From Paraescarpia echinospica (taxonomy: Eukaryota > Annelida > Polychaeta > Sabellida > Siboglinidae), in NCBI GenBank assembly GCA_020002185.1, contig CM034535.1, positions 69,428,012-69,492,011 on the forward strand: 64,000 nucleotides of DNA, in the 5' to 3' direction. How positions within the stretch are numbered: the first letter of the stretch is position 1; each line of letters starts with the position of its first letter. Both the position numbers and the translations under genes were made by a program. The notes beneath the pieces were generated by a model, which was not told the DNA's origin, ran no database searches, and saw nothing but the letters and a program-made list of their open reading frames with translations. Positions 1 through 11,474 of the stretch are shown here, one piece after another.

Positions 1-900
1 TTTTTGTAGCAGTCATATTTTTTGAAACCATGTAAAGCACTCTACCTAACCTTTACAAGGATGTAAGAAAACAATGTTACAATTTTTCCGACTTATCACT
101 CATTTGGTCAGCTGGGGTCACACATAGACGTATTAGTCCAAAGGACTTCAGTTTAAAAAATTTTTTAGACTATCTTTTGCTCTCAAATAATCTGTCCTCT
201 TAATTTTATACATAAAGACATAATCTGGCATAACTTTATTCATTTTTGTAGCAGCACATTTGTATTTCAAGTGTATCATATATTTATCACTTGTTGTGTA
301 TTACACCCAGCTGTGGAGCTAAGATTCTCTGTCTGCTATTGTTTGATGGAAACTAACTAATCTGTAATTGGTCACTGGCAGTAGCTTGTGTCAACAGACA
401 GCATTAAGCCACTAGACCCCTGTTAAACTGGACAGTTGCCTGTAGGTTTTAAACTGTCAAATAGTGAGTCTACCTTTTGCTCTCAAATAATCTGTCCTCT
501 TAGTTTTACACATAAAGACATAATCTGGCATAACTTGATAAGTCTTTGTAGCAGCACATTTGTACTTACAGTGTATCATTGCAACATAACATACATATTA
601 CATACTGTGTGCCACATTTGAATGTTGTGCATGTAATATTTCCATGCAATCCATTTGCATATATAATGTAAAACTTCAACAACCGTTTTCTTCATTTTCA
701 CTTTTTGACCCCTACCATGTTCAATACTCCATAACTTCGCCAATTTTTGTAGCAGTCATAATTTTTGAAACTGTAAAGCACCCTACCAAACATTTACAAG
801 GATGTAAGAAAACAATGTTACAATTTTTCCGACTTATCACTCATTTGGTCAGCCGGGGTCACATATAGACGTATTAGTCCAAAGGACTTCAGGGCCACTT
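1..900. repeat. Diverged dispersed direct repeats
   Basis: Two blocks recur inside this stretch. Bases 1-152 recur at 744-891 (about 742 bp apart), both ending in the same string around 'gtccaaaggacttcag'. Bases about 174-285 recur at 472-585 (298 bp apart), including 'ctcaaataatctgtcctctt'. The copies differ by scattered substitutions and small indels. No coding capacity is evident; short open frames here overlap the repeats and are not conserved between copies. The pattern suggests fragments of a mobile element or an old local duplication cut off by the left window edge. Family unknown. Confidence 0.6.
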
Positions 901-939
901 GGCCCATTTTTTGTTTATGTTTTCACCAAGTAATATAAA

Positions 940-2045
940 CCAAAATGTAATAATGTTTATACTGTGATGCACTGTTTGTAAATATTTTTTTATATTTTTG
1001 TAGTAATTATTTATTTGCCACAAAAATTAAAATATGGGAATTATATAACGATGTTTCGAAATTGTATTTATCCAAACAAATATAATGTAATGGATATAGA
1101 ATGTATTAACTGTATATATATATTGTACGGTAATATATTGTAATTATATATGTGAAAACAAATGGTGATCTGTCTGGATAAATACAATTTAGAAACATCG
1201 TTATATATAATTACCACAGTTTCATTTTTGTGGCGAATAAATAATTACTACAAAAATATTTACACGCAGTGCATCATAGTATAAAAGTGCTAAAAAAATC
1301 AATAGTGTGCTATCGGGATTGAACCGGCGTCGCCCGATTACAAAATAAATACCAAGGAACCAACGCCTTTACCAAATGAGCTAGCAGGACTAACAGAAAT
1401 TCGCTGACTGATTTAAGTTGTTATGATAAATTGTACAACTCCTCCTCCATACATCGATATTCTAGTGATATCATAAGATTATACACTTATATACGTTACT
1501 TTCTGTAGCTGGATAGGATATATGTTTGCTATGTATGTATATTGGTGTACATTATCTCCCGTTGGTTGCATTCGATATAATTATTCTGAAAACAAGCCCA
1601 AGCTTGGCGATACCTAGTCGACTTGTAGGCTCACTCGCATTCATTGTTTTGAATAAAATTGAATTCATGTGGAACCGTAAGATAACTGCTTGTTCCTCTA
1701 TGATGACTAGTGTTTGTATTACAACGGAATATTGCACAATAACTCATTCTGACGCTCGTTTCGACCCCAAAACTATCCATGTAAACATGCTCTGAATGCA
1801 TAGAAAGGGTCGGCCTGCTGCGAGTGTGAGTCATATGTGACGTTAGGATACCACGTGATCGCCTAGCTCATTAAATTTTTATTTTCTGCGGGAATCGCTT
1901 CACAGACGGGTTTAAAATCGAATTAATGCTACAAATGTATTTTTTGGTATTTTGTTTAATGTTCTCGAATGTTACATACAATGTTAAACTTTGTGTACAC
2001 ATGGAAAACGGATTTTAGCTAATGCCTTGTTTTTATTTCCTTTAA
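940..2045 (-). mobile_element. tRNA-containing inverted-repeat element, copy A
   Basis: This stretch matches the reverse complement of 49435-50590 with many substitutions, so it is one copy of a two-copy family in the window. Read on the minus strand it has a body (2045 to about 1400), a tRNA-like segment (1390-1316), then an AT-rich hairpin whose arms are about 955-1075 and 1180-1285. The tRNA-like segment carries a B-box-like string, the reverse complement of 'ggattgaacc' at 1317-1326, and an A-box-like string near 1370-1390. No transposase frame is visible, so the element is non-autonomous. A tRNA-like block in the middle, rather than at the 5' end, is unlike an ordinary SINE. Confidence 0.65.
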
Positions 2046-2432
2046 CTATTTAGTCACGCGTCGCACGTGCCTTTTTAACTATTGCTCACCGCGTTCTATG
2101 TGCCCTTTTTCTGAAATGGCACCCTGCCCTTTTGAGAACCTGGGCAGAACACTGGAGTAACTGTACTACCATTGAAGTATTGTTTCAATAGTATCATGGA
2201 ATAGTGATTATCAGTTTCAAACTACAGTTTAAGAGTGGCATCATTGTAAGGCCTTGGAGGCAATTTATTCAAAATGATAAATTCTTGAATGATGCTGTTA
2301 AGAGTTAAGTTTGAGCACTGTTAATGTCATGTTGATAAATAAGCAAAGTGAAAAAATATATGTTTTGTTTGTTTACGAACAGTATCACAGTAGTTCAGCT
2401 AATTAATTTTGTCCAACTACCGTTGCTAGCGG

Positions 2433-5400
2433 TAGTTCAGTGTATTATCGATAGTAGCTGTTCATAATACTCCACTGTTGACAGTCTTGTATTGTCACAC
2501 AGGCAATGGTGAGACACTGATAGTTCAGTGAATTATCGATAGTAGCTGTTCATAATACTCCACTGTTGACAGTCTTGTATTGTCACACAGGCAATGGTGA
2601 GACACTGATAATTCAGTGTATTATCGACAGTATCTGTTCATAATACTCCACTGTTGACAGTCTTGTATTGTCATACTGGCAATGGTAAGGCATTGATAGT
2701 TCAGTGTATTATCGACAGTAGCTGTTCATAATACTCCACTGTTGACAGTCTTGTATTGTCACACAGGCAATGGTGAGATACTGATAGTTCTGTGTATTAT
2801 CGATAGTAGCTGTTCATAATACTCCACTGTTGACAGTCTTGCATTGTCACACTGGCAATGGTGAGGCAATGATAGTTCTGTGTATTATCGATAGTAGCTG
2901 TTCATAATACTCCACTGTTGACAGTCTTGTATTGTCACACTGGCAATGGTGAGACAATGATAGTTCTGTGTATTATCGATAGTAGCTGTTCATAATACTC
3001 CACTGTTGACAGTCTTGTATTGTCACACTGGCAATGGTGAGACATTGATAGTTCTGTGTATTATCGATAGTAGCTGTTCATAATACTCCACTGATGACAG
3101 TCTTGTATTGTCACACAGGCAATGGTGAGGCATTGATAGTTCTGTGTATTATCGATAGTAGCTGTTCATAATACTCCACTGTTGACAGTCTTGTATTGTC
3201 ACACTGGCAATGGTGAGGCATTGATAGTTCTGTGTATTATCGATAGTAGCTGTTCATAATACTCCACTGATGACAGTCTTGTATTGTCACACTGGCAATG
3301 GTGAGGCATTGATAGTTCTGTGTATTATCGATAGTAGCTGTTCATAATACTCCACTGTTGACAGTCTTGTATTGTCACACTGGCAATGGTGAGGCATTGA
3401 TAGTTCTGTGTATTATCGATAGTAGCTGTTCATAATACTCCACTGTTGACAGTCTTGTATTGTCACACTGGCAATGGTGAGGCATTGATAGTTCTGTGTA
3501 TTATCGATAGTAGCCATTCATAATACTCCACTGATGACAGTCTTGTATTGTCACACTGGCAATGGTGAGGCATTGATAGTTCTGTGTATTATCGATAGTA
3601 GCTGTTCATAATACTCCACTGTTGACAGTCTTGTATTGTCACACTGGCAATGGTGAGGCATTGATAGTTCTGTGTATTATCGATAGTAGCTGTTCATAAT
3701 TCTCCACTGATGACAGTCTTGTATTGTCACACAGGCAATGGTGAGGCATTGATAGTTGTGTGTATTATCGATAGTAGCTGTTCATAATACTCCACTGTTG
3801 ACAGTCTTGTATTGTCACCCTGGCAATGGTGAGGCATTGATAGTTGTGTGTATTATCGATAGTAGCTGTTCATAATACTCCACTGTTGACAGTCTTGTAT
3901 TGTAACCCTGGCAATGGTGAGGCATTGATAGTTGTGTGTATTATAATACGGATAGTAGCATTGATAGTCATAATAGTAGCTCCACTGTTGACAGTCTTGA
4001 CGATAGTAGCTGTTCATAATACTCCACTGTTGACAGTCTTGTATTGTCACCCTGGCAATGGTGAGGCATTGATAGTTGTGTGTATTATCGATAGTAGCTG
4101 TTCATAATACTCCACTGTTGACAGTCTTGTATTGTCACACAGGCAATGGTGAGGCATTGATAGTTCTGTGTATTATCGATAGTAGCTGTTCATAATACTC
4201 CACTGTTGACAGTCTTGTATTGTCACACTGGCAATGGTGAGGCATTGATAGTTGTGTGTATTATCGATAGTAGCTGTTCATAATACTCCACTGTTGACAG
4301 TCTTGTATTGTAACCCTGGCAATGGTGAGGCATTGATAGTTGTGTGTATTATCGATAGTAGCTGTTCATAATACTCCACTGATGACAGTCTTGTATTGTC
4401 ACCCTGGCAATGGTGAGGCATTGATAGTTGTGTGTATTATCGATAGTAGCTGTTCATAATACTCCACTGTTGACAGTCTTGTATTGTAACCCTGGCAATG
4501 GTGAGGCATTGATAGTTGTGTGTATTATCGATAGTAGCTGTTCATAATACTCCACTGTTGACAGTCTTGTATTGTCACCCTGGCAATGGTGAGGCATTGA
4601 TAGTTGTGTGTATTATCGATAGTAGCTGTTCATAATACTCCACTGTTGACAGTCTTGTATTGTCACCCTGGCAATGGTGAGGCATTGATAGTTGTGTGTA
4701 TTATCGATAGTAGCTGTTCATAATACTCCACTGTTGACAGTCTTGTATTGTCACCCTGGCAATGGTGAGGCATTGATAGTTGTGTGTATTATCGATAGTA
4801 GCTGTTCATAATACTCCACTGTTGACAGTCTTGTATTGTCACACAGGCAATGGTGAGGCATTGATAGTTGTGTGTATTATCGATAGTAGCTGTTCATAAT
4901 ACTCCACTGTTGACAGTCTTGTATTGTAACCCTGGCAATGGTGAGGCATTGATAGTTGTGTGTATTATCGATAGTAGCTGTTCATAATACTCCACTGTTG
5001 ACAGTCTTGTATTGTCACCCTGGCAATGGTGAGGCATTGATAGTTGTGTGTATTATCGATAGTAGCTGTTCATAATACTCCACTGTTGACAGTCTTGTAT
5101 TGTCACCCTGGCAATGGTGAGGCATTGATAGTTGTGTGTATTATCGATAGTAGCTGTTCATAATACTCCACTGTTGACAGTCTTGTATTGTCACACTGGC
5201 AATGGTGAGGCATTGATAGTTCTGTGTATTATCGATAGTAGCTGTTCATAATACTCCACTGTTGACAGTCTTGTATTGTCACACTGGCAATGGTGAGGCA
5301 TTGATAGTTCTGTGTATTATCGATAGTAGCTGTTCATAATACTCCACTGTTGACAGTCTTGTATTGTCACACTGGCAATGGTGAGGCATTGATAGTTCTG

Positions 5401-5581
5401 TGTATTATCGATAGTAGCTGTTCATAATACTCCACTGTTGACAGTCTTGTATTGTCACACTGGCAATGGTGAGGCATTGATAGTTCAGTGTATTATCGAT
5501 AGTAGCTGTTCATAATACTCCACTGTTGACAGTCTTGTATTGTCACACAGGCAATGGTGAAGCATTGATAGTTGTGTGTAT
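2433..5581. repeat. 88-bp tandem satellite array (intronic)
   Basis: A tandem array of an 88-bp unit beginning 'tagttctgtgtattatcga' and ending 'caatggtgaggcattga'. Unit starts fall exactly every 88 bp from 2433 to 3929 (17 units). One rearranged unit of 144 bp follows (3929-4072), then 17 more units from 4073 to 5568 and a partial unit to 5581. The bases after 'tagt' vary by region: TCAG in the first four units, TCTG in the next eleven, TGTG mostly through the middle, TCTG again at 5217-5393 and TCAG at 5481. The array lies in the intron before the exon at 5621 and stops about 40 bp short of the splice acceptor. It has no long open frame and no separate spacers. Confidence 0.97.
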
Positions 5582-5620
5582 TGTTTCGTCCCTAATCTCT
5601 ACCATGTTCTGTCTTTGCAG

Positions 5621-5793
5621 GCTCACACAGATACGATGGTAAAGTCTGGATCAACGGCAAAGAACCGATTTGTCGTATAACACAAGCAAACTTAGTGACT
5701 GAACAATGGAAGATGGGTGACGATAGAGCCAACAGTAACCAAGTCCGGTTGGAGCTCTCTGTTCTGTTCTTAAGGATGACGTCGTCATCATGA
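5621..5793 (+). CDS. Terminal coding exon of an unrecognised gene
   Basis: A strong splice acceptor (pyrimidine-rich tract then 'gtctttgcag', ending at 5620) opens a frame of 56 codons from 5623 to a TGA at 5791-5793. The two bases at 5621-5622 complete a split codon, so the incoming intron is phase 1. The peptide starts SHRYDGKVWINGKEP and ends VLFLRMTSSS; it is mixed and charged with no membrane segment. The other two frames stop within about 60 bases. I do not recognise the family. Earlier exons must lie left of the satellite, and none could be identified in 1-2432, so the host gene probably extends beyond the window. Confidence rests on the splice site and frame, not on homology. Confidence 0.55.
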
Positions 5794-6443
5794 TGTTACC
5801 AGTTTGTGATGTAACGAGCAAGTTCATTCAAAGAATATTATCTGTAAATACATCGCAGGCAGAAACTTAGGTTAAACAAATTACAAAGCATTGGATCCAT
5901 TGTAAACTGTATCTCAAGCTCCATAAAAAACTGAACATGAATATACATATTAGGAAATGATCAGAACTAATTCAATTTGTGGAAAGAATTACAGCTAAAG
6001 GAGGTAATGCTTTTGCATTGACAGATATCAAACTCCACTTTGAAGAAGCATGTTTTCTGTAGAACCTTGACATGTAACGTTGTATACAAGTTATTGGCCT
6101 CTGGCAAATGCGGAAAACAAATGTGGTATGTTTCCTGTGCTTGTCTTTTCTGCTGTGGAAGATGTTTTATGCATCTGCGTTCAGCAATTTTTGTTTAGTT
6201 TGGTGAAAGAAGCCATTTGGAATGTTGATGTTCTCCGAAAAGGTTGTGTGTTCGTTTGAGTTATGTCATCCTCTGTAATTCACTTTGACATGTAACCCTT
6301 CGAAAGACACCTGGTGTTAAAAATCCATTTGCGGGTGTTTTTGGACGGTCATATTCATAGTAACTGATGTGTATGAAGATGTATTCATAAAGCTATGCGT
6401 GAGTGGCTTGTTTGTCTGTTTTTGTTGAAGGAAACCATACCTT

Positions 6444-6591
6444 GTTGGTGCTTGTATGTATTGCCAGCAACAGACTACTTGTTGGTGCTTGTATGTATTG
6501 CCAGCAACAGACTACTTGTTGGTGCTTGTATGTATTGCCAGCAACAGACTACTTGTTGGTGCTTGTATGTATTGCCAGCAACAGACTACTT
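6444..6591. repeat. 37-bp tandem repeat, four copies
   Basis: Four consecutive copies of a 37-bp unit starting 'gttggtgcttgtatgtattg' at 6444, 6481, 6518 and 6555, without visible differences; a partial fifth (8 bases) follows. Because 37 is not a multiple of three the reading frame changes with each unit, so the open frames crossing it are incidental. Confidence 0.97.
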
Positions 6592-6916
6592 GTTGGTGTT
6601 AGCCTTGTTTTTAGATTTGTCAGGAACAACTGATGTAATGACCAGAGGTGTAAAGAACTATACACACGGACAAACACACGCACCATCACAGTCACACAAC
6701 CCACTAAGTTGTACGCTTCTGGTCATTATTACGAGTTGTGTTGCTTTCCCCTTATCGACTGGCACATGCTCAGAAATGAATACAGATTGTGTTGCTACTT
6801 ATGTTAGTTTGATACATCGACCTTTGACCCTGTATGGTCCATGTCTGCTGATTGTGGATTTGTTCCATATGCAAACACGAACATCATTCATGGTGAAATG
6901 TTCTATTTTAGTCAGT

Positions 6917-7592
6917 TTAAGGATAGCCACTACTCGAAAATGGCCATATCTCTGTTAGTACTGAACATATCTTAGCCAAATTTTGAGTACTAATTAGTTA
7001 AATGAATAGTACATGATATGTGGAGTGTGAGCTCATTTGCTTGTGCAGTGCCATGATAATCAACTTTTCTAGTGTGATAGAGGGGCATGCATCCTTGAAA
7101 ATTATTCTGAGCTAACAACTGTATGTGTGATCATGCAGTTGTCAAGAATCATTAGCTAGGAATACTCCTTTGTGCAATAAGGTGGTTTTGGGCAAGGAAG
7201 TTTGACTGCAATGACTTGTGAGATGGGACTTTAGGTTTGAGCTTTTTTCATGACGTCTTGAAAAATGCTCAAACCTGAACAACAGTCACTGAAGTCAGAT
7301 ATCCTTGCCCAAAACCACCTTATTGCACAAAGGAGTATTCTAGCTAATGATTCTTGACAACTGCATGATCACACATACAGTTGTTAGCTCAGAATAATTT
7401 TCAAGGATGTGAAAATCTATTCACTTGAAACGTTCATTGCCATGGTAATACACAACCAAACGTGCCCATATTTCACACATCATACACCATTCATATTTCT
7501 AATCGGCTCCAAATCTGGTTATGATATGTTCAATATTAACAGAGATATGGCAAATTGGCTATATGGGCGTTTTCGAGTAGTGGCTACCCTTA
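6917..7592. repeat. Long inverted repeat (about 335-bp arms, minimal loop)
   Basis: The sequence is nearly self-complementary about a centre close to 7253. Bases 6917-6935 ('aaggatagccactactcg') pair with 7575-7592. 'agagatatggc' at 7545 pairs with 'gccatatctct' at 6944. 7085-7200 pairs with 7300-7410 almost perfectly. The innermost stem pairs 'aggtttgagc' (7231) with 'gctcaaacct' (7267). The only unpaired loop is about 20-30 bases. No terminal repeats or transposase were found, so this may be a foldback element or a local inverted duplication. A 124-codon open frame at 7409-7783 runs through the right arm and is not thought to be a gene. Confidence 0.9.
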
Positions 7593-8061
7593 AGTCATTG
7601 AATCATCCACATACAGTGCAAGTAATGCGTTCAGGCAGGGAGAAAGTGGATTTAGGATATGTGAATAAAAATAGTATAAATAAGTTGCGAAACAGACTAG
7701 CTTTTTGGTGTTTGTATTGGTACGCATGTAATGAAATGCTTACACTGAAATACTCTTCGAACATCGTGATGTGCCGTGTGTAAGGAAAAAACTGAGTGCG
7801 TATTGGAAGGCACAAGAACTTGGCATTTGTGTTTATCAGTTGAAATTTTCATTTAAAAATACTTAAAATATTGATATTGTAGTAAGAAAACAAGTTAAAA
7901 GTCGAAAGAAACTGTTTTCCCGAAATCTGGTGTCGCATCTGAAATGTTCTTCCACCTGGTTTCTTTCCGATTATCATTTCACTACTGATGTCCTGTGTAC
8001 GGAAAGTTGCTGATGTGAAATGCAAATCTTTATTGCATTTATATTTAATAATATAATGGAA

Positions 8062-8067
8062 AATAAA
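8062..8067 (+). terminator. AATAAA poly-A signal candidate
   Basis: AATAAA within 'gaaaataaatatttg'. It is the last such signal before the CR1 element and would close the gene whose last coding exon is 5621-5793. No transcript support. Confidence 0.3.
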
Positions 8068-8069
8068 TA

Positions 8070-9000
8070 TTTGTCAGCGAATTGCAAAATGCAGTTTTGT
8101 GTCTATCCCGCCGCTGAATGTGTTTGACATGTTCTAGTTGAGCTACGCAGTGCAACTTCATATGGCCTAAAGATAATACTTGTGAAGATTTGTCGATCAA
8201 TGAATAGGGATAGAATGTATCGTTGAGTTGAACAGATGTTCTTTATTGGTCTTTGCCATTTGTGGCGTGGCAGGATCACGGTTGTTAATCACTAAAAGTA
8301 AATACTACATAAGTAGGTGTACCACTGAAATGCAATAACTTATAGGTGTTATCATTAGTATTAATGTAGCCCATTTCGTGGTTCAGCCAAGTATTTCTTT
8401 GTTAATCAGCAAACCGTTCCATGAGATCGTTTATAGTGTGGCATATTATCTTTATGGAACCGTTTGAATATATGCAGAACGTTGCTATACAAGGTACAAC
8501 TGTAAAACATACTAAACATGCTGAAAAGGTTTGCATGGTTAGTATATAGACTGTTTGTTGATGGGGTATTTGTGCAAATTTATGTTTGAGTATTTGAACA
8601 ACTCTACGCCTAGCCTCTGACAGATGTTAGGAGAGTTTTCAACAAATCCCAACCTAAATATATTTGTCAATCCCGCATCTGGAGTGTTGGTTTATTTCCA
8701 CAAATTTGGAAAATAGCACCGATTGGTTGACACTGCAGACGGGAAGTTTCTTGCTGAGTTGTTGCGCGAGACAGTCGTTTGAGAGGCGACATCTCTATAC
8801 AGTTTGGTCAGCCTAAGCAACAGGTGTATTGACCAGTTTTGTATAAAGTGTACACTTGCAAGCATGTTTTGTATTATCTGGACAGGGCCTAGCTCATGTA
8901 GCAGATATACACTGATTAAAGCTTATTTTACTCTTCGGAACATTGTTGGTCATGTGTTTATGTTCCCGCAGCTGGGATTAATAGGTTAATGGTGCATCCT
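8070..9000. other. Intergenic, nothing recognised
   Basis: AT-rich non-coding sequence. No repeat, splice-site-bounded exon or RNA gene could be supported. A 61-codon open frame at 8804-8989 has no recognisable features. Confidence 0.5.
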
Positions 9001-9106
9001 CAATTTGATTTAACAAGATTTAACAAGATTGCCATCCAGAGAATTAACTCTAGATGGCAGCTGGACAAGGAAGCCCTTTGGCTTATCTAGAGTCCAACCC
9101 TTTTAT

Positions 9107-9343
9107 CTACATATATCCAGCCCTTCTGAGGTATGTGTCGATTTTATTTTTAAACATATTCACACTACTAGCACCCACACAATCACCAGATAATCTGTTC
9201 CATTCATTCACAGTCCTTTGTGAAAATGAGAACTTTCTCACGTCTAATCTACACTGCTTCTTTACTAATGTAACTTCATGTCCTCTAGTCTTTCTATCTT
9301 TCTTAACTGAAAAAAACATTTCTATCAATATTTTCATAACCAT
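9107..9343 (-). pseudogene. CR1 ORF2 C-terminal tail, frame-shifted piece
   Basis: Carries the end of ORF2 (KKDRKTRGHEVTLVKKQCRLD then SFSQRTVNEWNRLSGDCV, ending KIDTYLRRAGYM). The sister copy at 63.6 kb joins this to the preceding NIDRNIFFS segment in one frame. In copy 1 a two-base length difference beside a T-run moves it to another frame. The 'NEWNRLS' motif is typical of CR1/L2-group LINE C-termini. Confidence 0.8.
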
Positions 9344-11474
9344 TCAATATTTTAAACACTTCTATCTGATCTCCTCTCAATCTCCTGGTCTCTAGTGTTG
9401 TTAAACCACATTCTTTTAGGCGTTTTTCATAACTAAGATCCCTCAGTTTTGGTATCATTTTAGTCGCTCTCCTCTGTACTCTTTCTAGCATATCTATGTC
9501 CTTCTTGCGGTATGGCCTCCACGCTTGTATACAATATTCTAAATGAGGCCTAACTATTGTTTTGTACAGTGGTATTATTAGTTCTTTTTCTTTATATGCT
9601 ATATTTCGCCTAATCAATCCAAGGATTTGATTTCCCTTTGAAGCTGCAATTCCACACTGCTCTGAAACCTTCATGTCAGCACTAATTGTCAGCCCTAAGT
9701 CTTTTTCTTTTACAGTAGTACTTAGTACAGTTCCCCCCATTGTATATTCTACATATTCGTTCCCATGTCCTGTGTGGAGGCATTTACATTTCCCAAAATT
9801 GAACAACATTTGCCACTTTTCAGACCATTTGATCAACCTGTCAAGATCATCTTGTAAATGCTGTCTATCACCATCACTTTCAATCCTTCTAAACACTTTT
9901 GTATCATCTGCAAATTTCAACACCTTGCTAGCTATATCATCGTCCAAATCGTTTATATATATTAAGAATAATATAGGTCCCAGTACTGATCCCTGTGGAA
10001 CCCCACTCAAAACTGATTTCCAGTTTGAAGCCTCCCCATCAACAACTACCCGTTGTCTTCTGTCAATCAGCCATTTTTCTATCCAGTTAATTATACCATT
10101 TCCTATGCCATGGGCCTTTAGTTTAAGCAGTAATCTCTGATGTGGCACTTTGTCGAAAGCTTTTTGAAAATCTAAGTAGATGATATCTACTGGTGATCCA
10201 TCATCTACCCACTTAGTGATATCTTCCAAAAAACATAACATATTTGTTAAGCATGACCTCGCTTTTAGAAACCCATGTTGAGATGGGTTTATCAAGTTAT
10301 GTTTAACAAGAAAATCCACCATGTGATCTTTAATTAGTCTTTCTAATAATTTACAAGTCACTGATGTTAAACTCACTGGTCTATAGTTCTCTGACTTGTT
10401 TCTCGAACCTTTTTTAAATAACGGTATAATGTTTGCTTCTTTCCATTCTAAAGGAACCACTCCCTCTTCTAATGACAAGTTGAAAACTGTTGCAAGCGGT
10501 ATGCTAATTTGTTCTACAATTTCCACTAGTAGTTTGGGTGGAATACCATCCACTCCAGGTGATTTATTTTCCTTCATAGCCCTAATTTTCTTTGCTACCA
10601 TTTCTGGGGTTACAATTAACTGTCTTAAATAGTCTGATTCTGCCCCCTTGAACTTAGCCTCTGGTACTGGCAGTGAACTAGTGTCTTCTCTGGTAAACAC
10701 TGAACTAAAATACTCATTTAGGTCTTCAGCCATTAAGAATCCTTCTGATATTATATTTCCAGCACTATCTTCTAGAGGACCGACCTTATCCTGAACTTTC
10801 TGTTTGCTTCGAACATACGCATAAAAACTCTTGCTGTCATGTTTTATATTACAAGCTAATTTATGTTCATAGCTTCTCTTTGAATTTCTAATTTCAGCTG
10901 TAGCTTGGTTTAGTGCTTCTTTATAAATGTTGTAGTCTTCGTCATTTCCAGTACGTCTATATGACTTCCACATCATTTGTTTATACTTAATTTTTCTAAT
11001 GGCTTCTTTCGATAAGTATTTCTTTCTGGTCCGTTTCCCTTGTTTTTTGAAGGGAACAAATTTATCTACGATGCACTCTATTTCATTCTTTAAGATATTC
11101 CAGCATTCTGTTGCTGTCTTATTCTTCAGTGTATTATTCCAGTCTATCTTTGCTAAATATTTCCTCATTTCCTTATATCTTCCTTTGTGGAAATTTCTCC
11201 TCAACTGCTTTTTATTATTTCTTTCTGATTTTACTTTGATGGTAAAATGTATCTGGTTGTGATCACTACTTCCCAGAGGCTCACATAATTTAACATTGTC
11301 AACTAATTCATTCTGTGAGGACAAAACTAAGTCTAACACATTCTCTCCCCTGGTTGGTTCTAGCACATGTTGAGAAAGGAAACTATCTTGTACTAAAACT
11401 AAAAACTTCTGGTCCTCACTACCCATACTCTGTAGAGATTTCCATTTTATATGCCCATGGTTAAAATCCCCCAT
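9303..11474 (-). pseudogene. CR1 ORF2: endonuclease C-terminus and reverse transcriptase, copy 1
   Basis: A long 723-codon frame. It starts with the endonuclease motif MGDFNHGHIKW and includes SSDHNQIHFTI, the last endonuclease signature. Reverse transcriptase follows: KENKSPGVDGIPPKLL, NYRPVSLTSVTCKLLERL, IIYLDFQKAFDKVPH (first catalytic Asp), GVPQGSVLGPILFLIYIND and KFADDTKVF (FADD catalytic pair). The C-terminal 'ILGLIRRNIAYKEKELIIPLYKTIVRPHLEYCIQAW' part is the usual post-RT region. The frame is lost near 9320, at a T-run that differs by two bases from the sister copy, and the last 70 residues continue in the frame at 9107-9343. RT motifs are intact; the protein is disabled by the two frame breaks. 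Confidence 0.93.

Larger units (their letters stand above)
5794..8067 (+). other. Probable long 3' UTR with AATAAA signals
   Basis: No further credible coding exon follows the TGA at 5793. Candidate poly-A signals AATAAA occur at 7664-7669 and 8062-8067. If either is used, the transcript would contain the 37-bp array (6444-6591) and the long hairpin (6917-7592). Extent is inferred; RNA data would be needed to fix it. Confidence 0.35.

Noticed and set aside
3844..4107. 87-codon frame in the satellite
   Set aside because: Exists only because the rearranged unit shifts the repeat; content is repeated satellite sequence.
2433..5581. CRISPR-like regular array
   Set aside because: The 88-bp unit repeats completely, with no unique spacers, inside a eukaryotic intron. 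It is a satellite.
7409..7783. 124-codon open frame
   Set aside because: It is formed by the right arm of the long hairpin, has no recognisable domain and no splice context.
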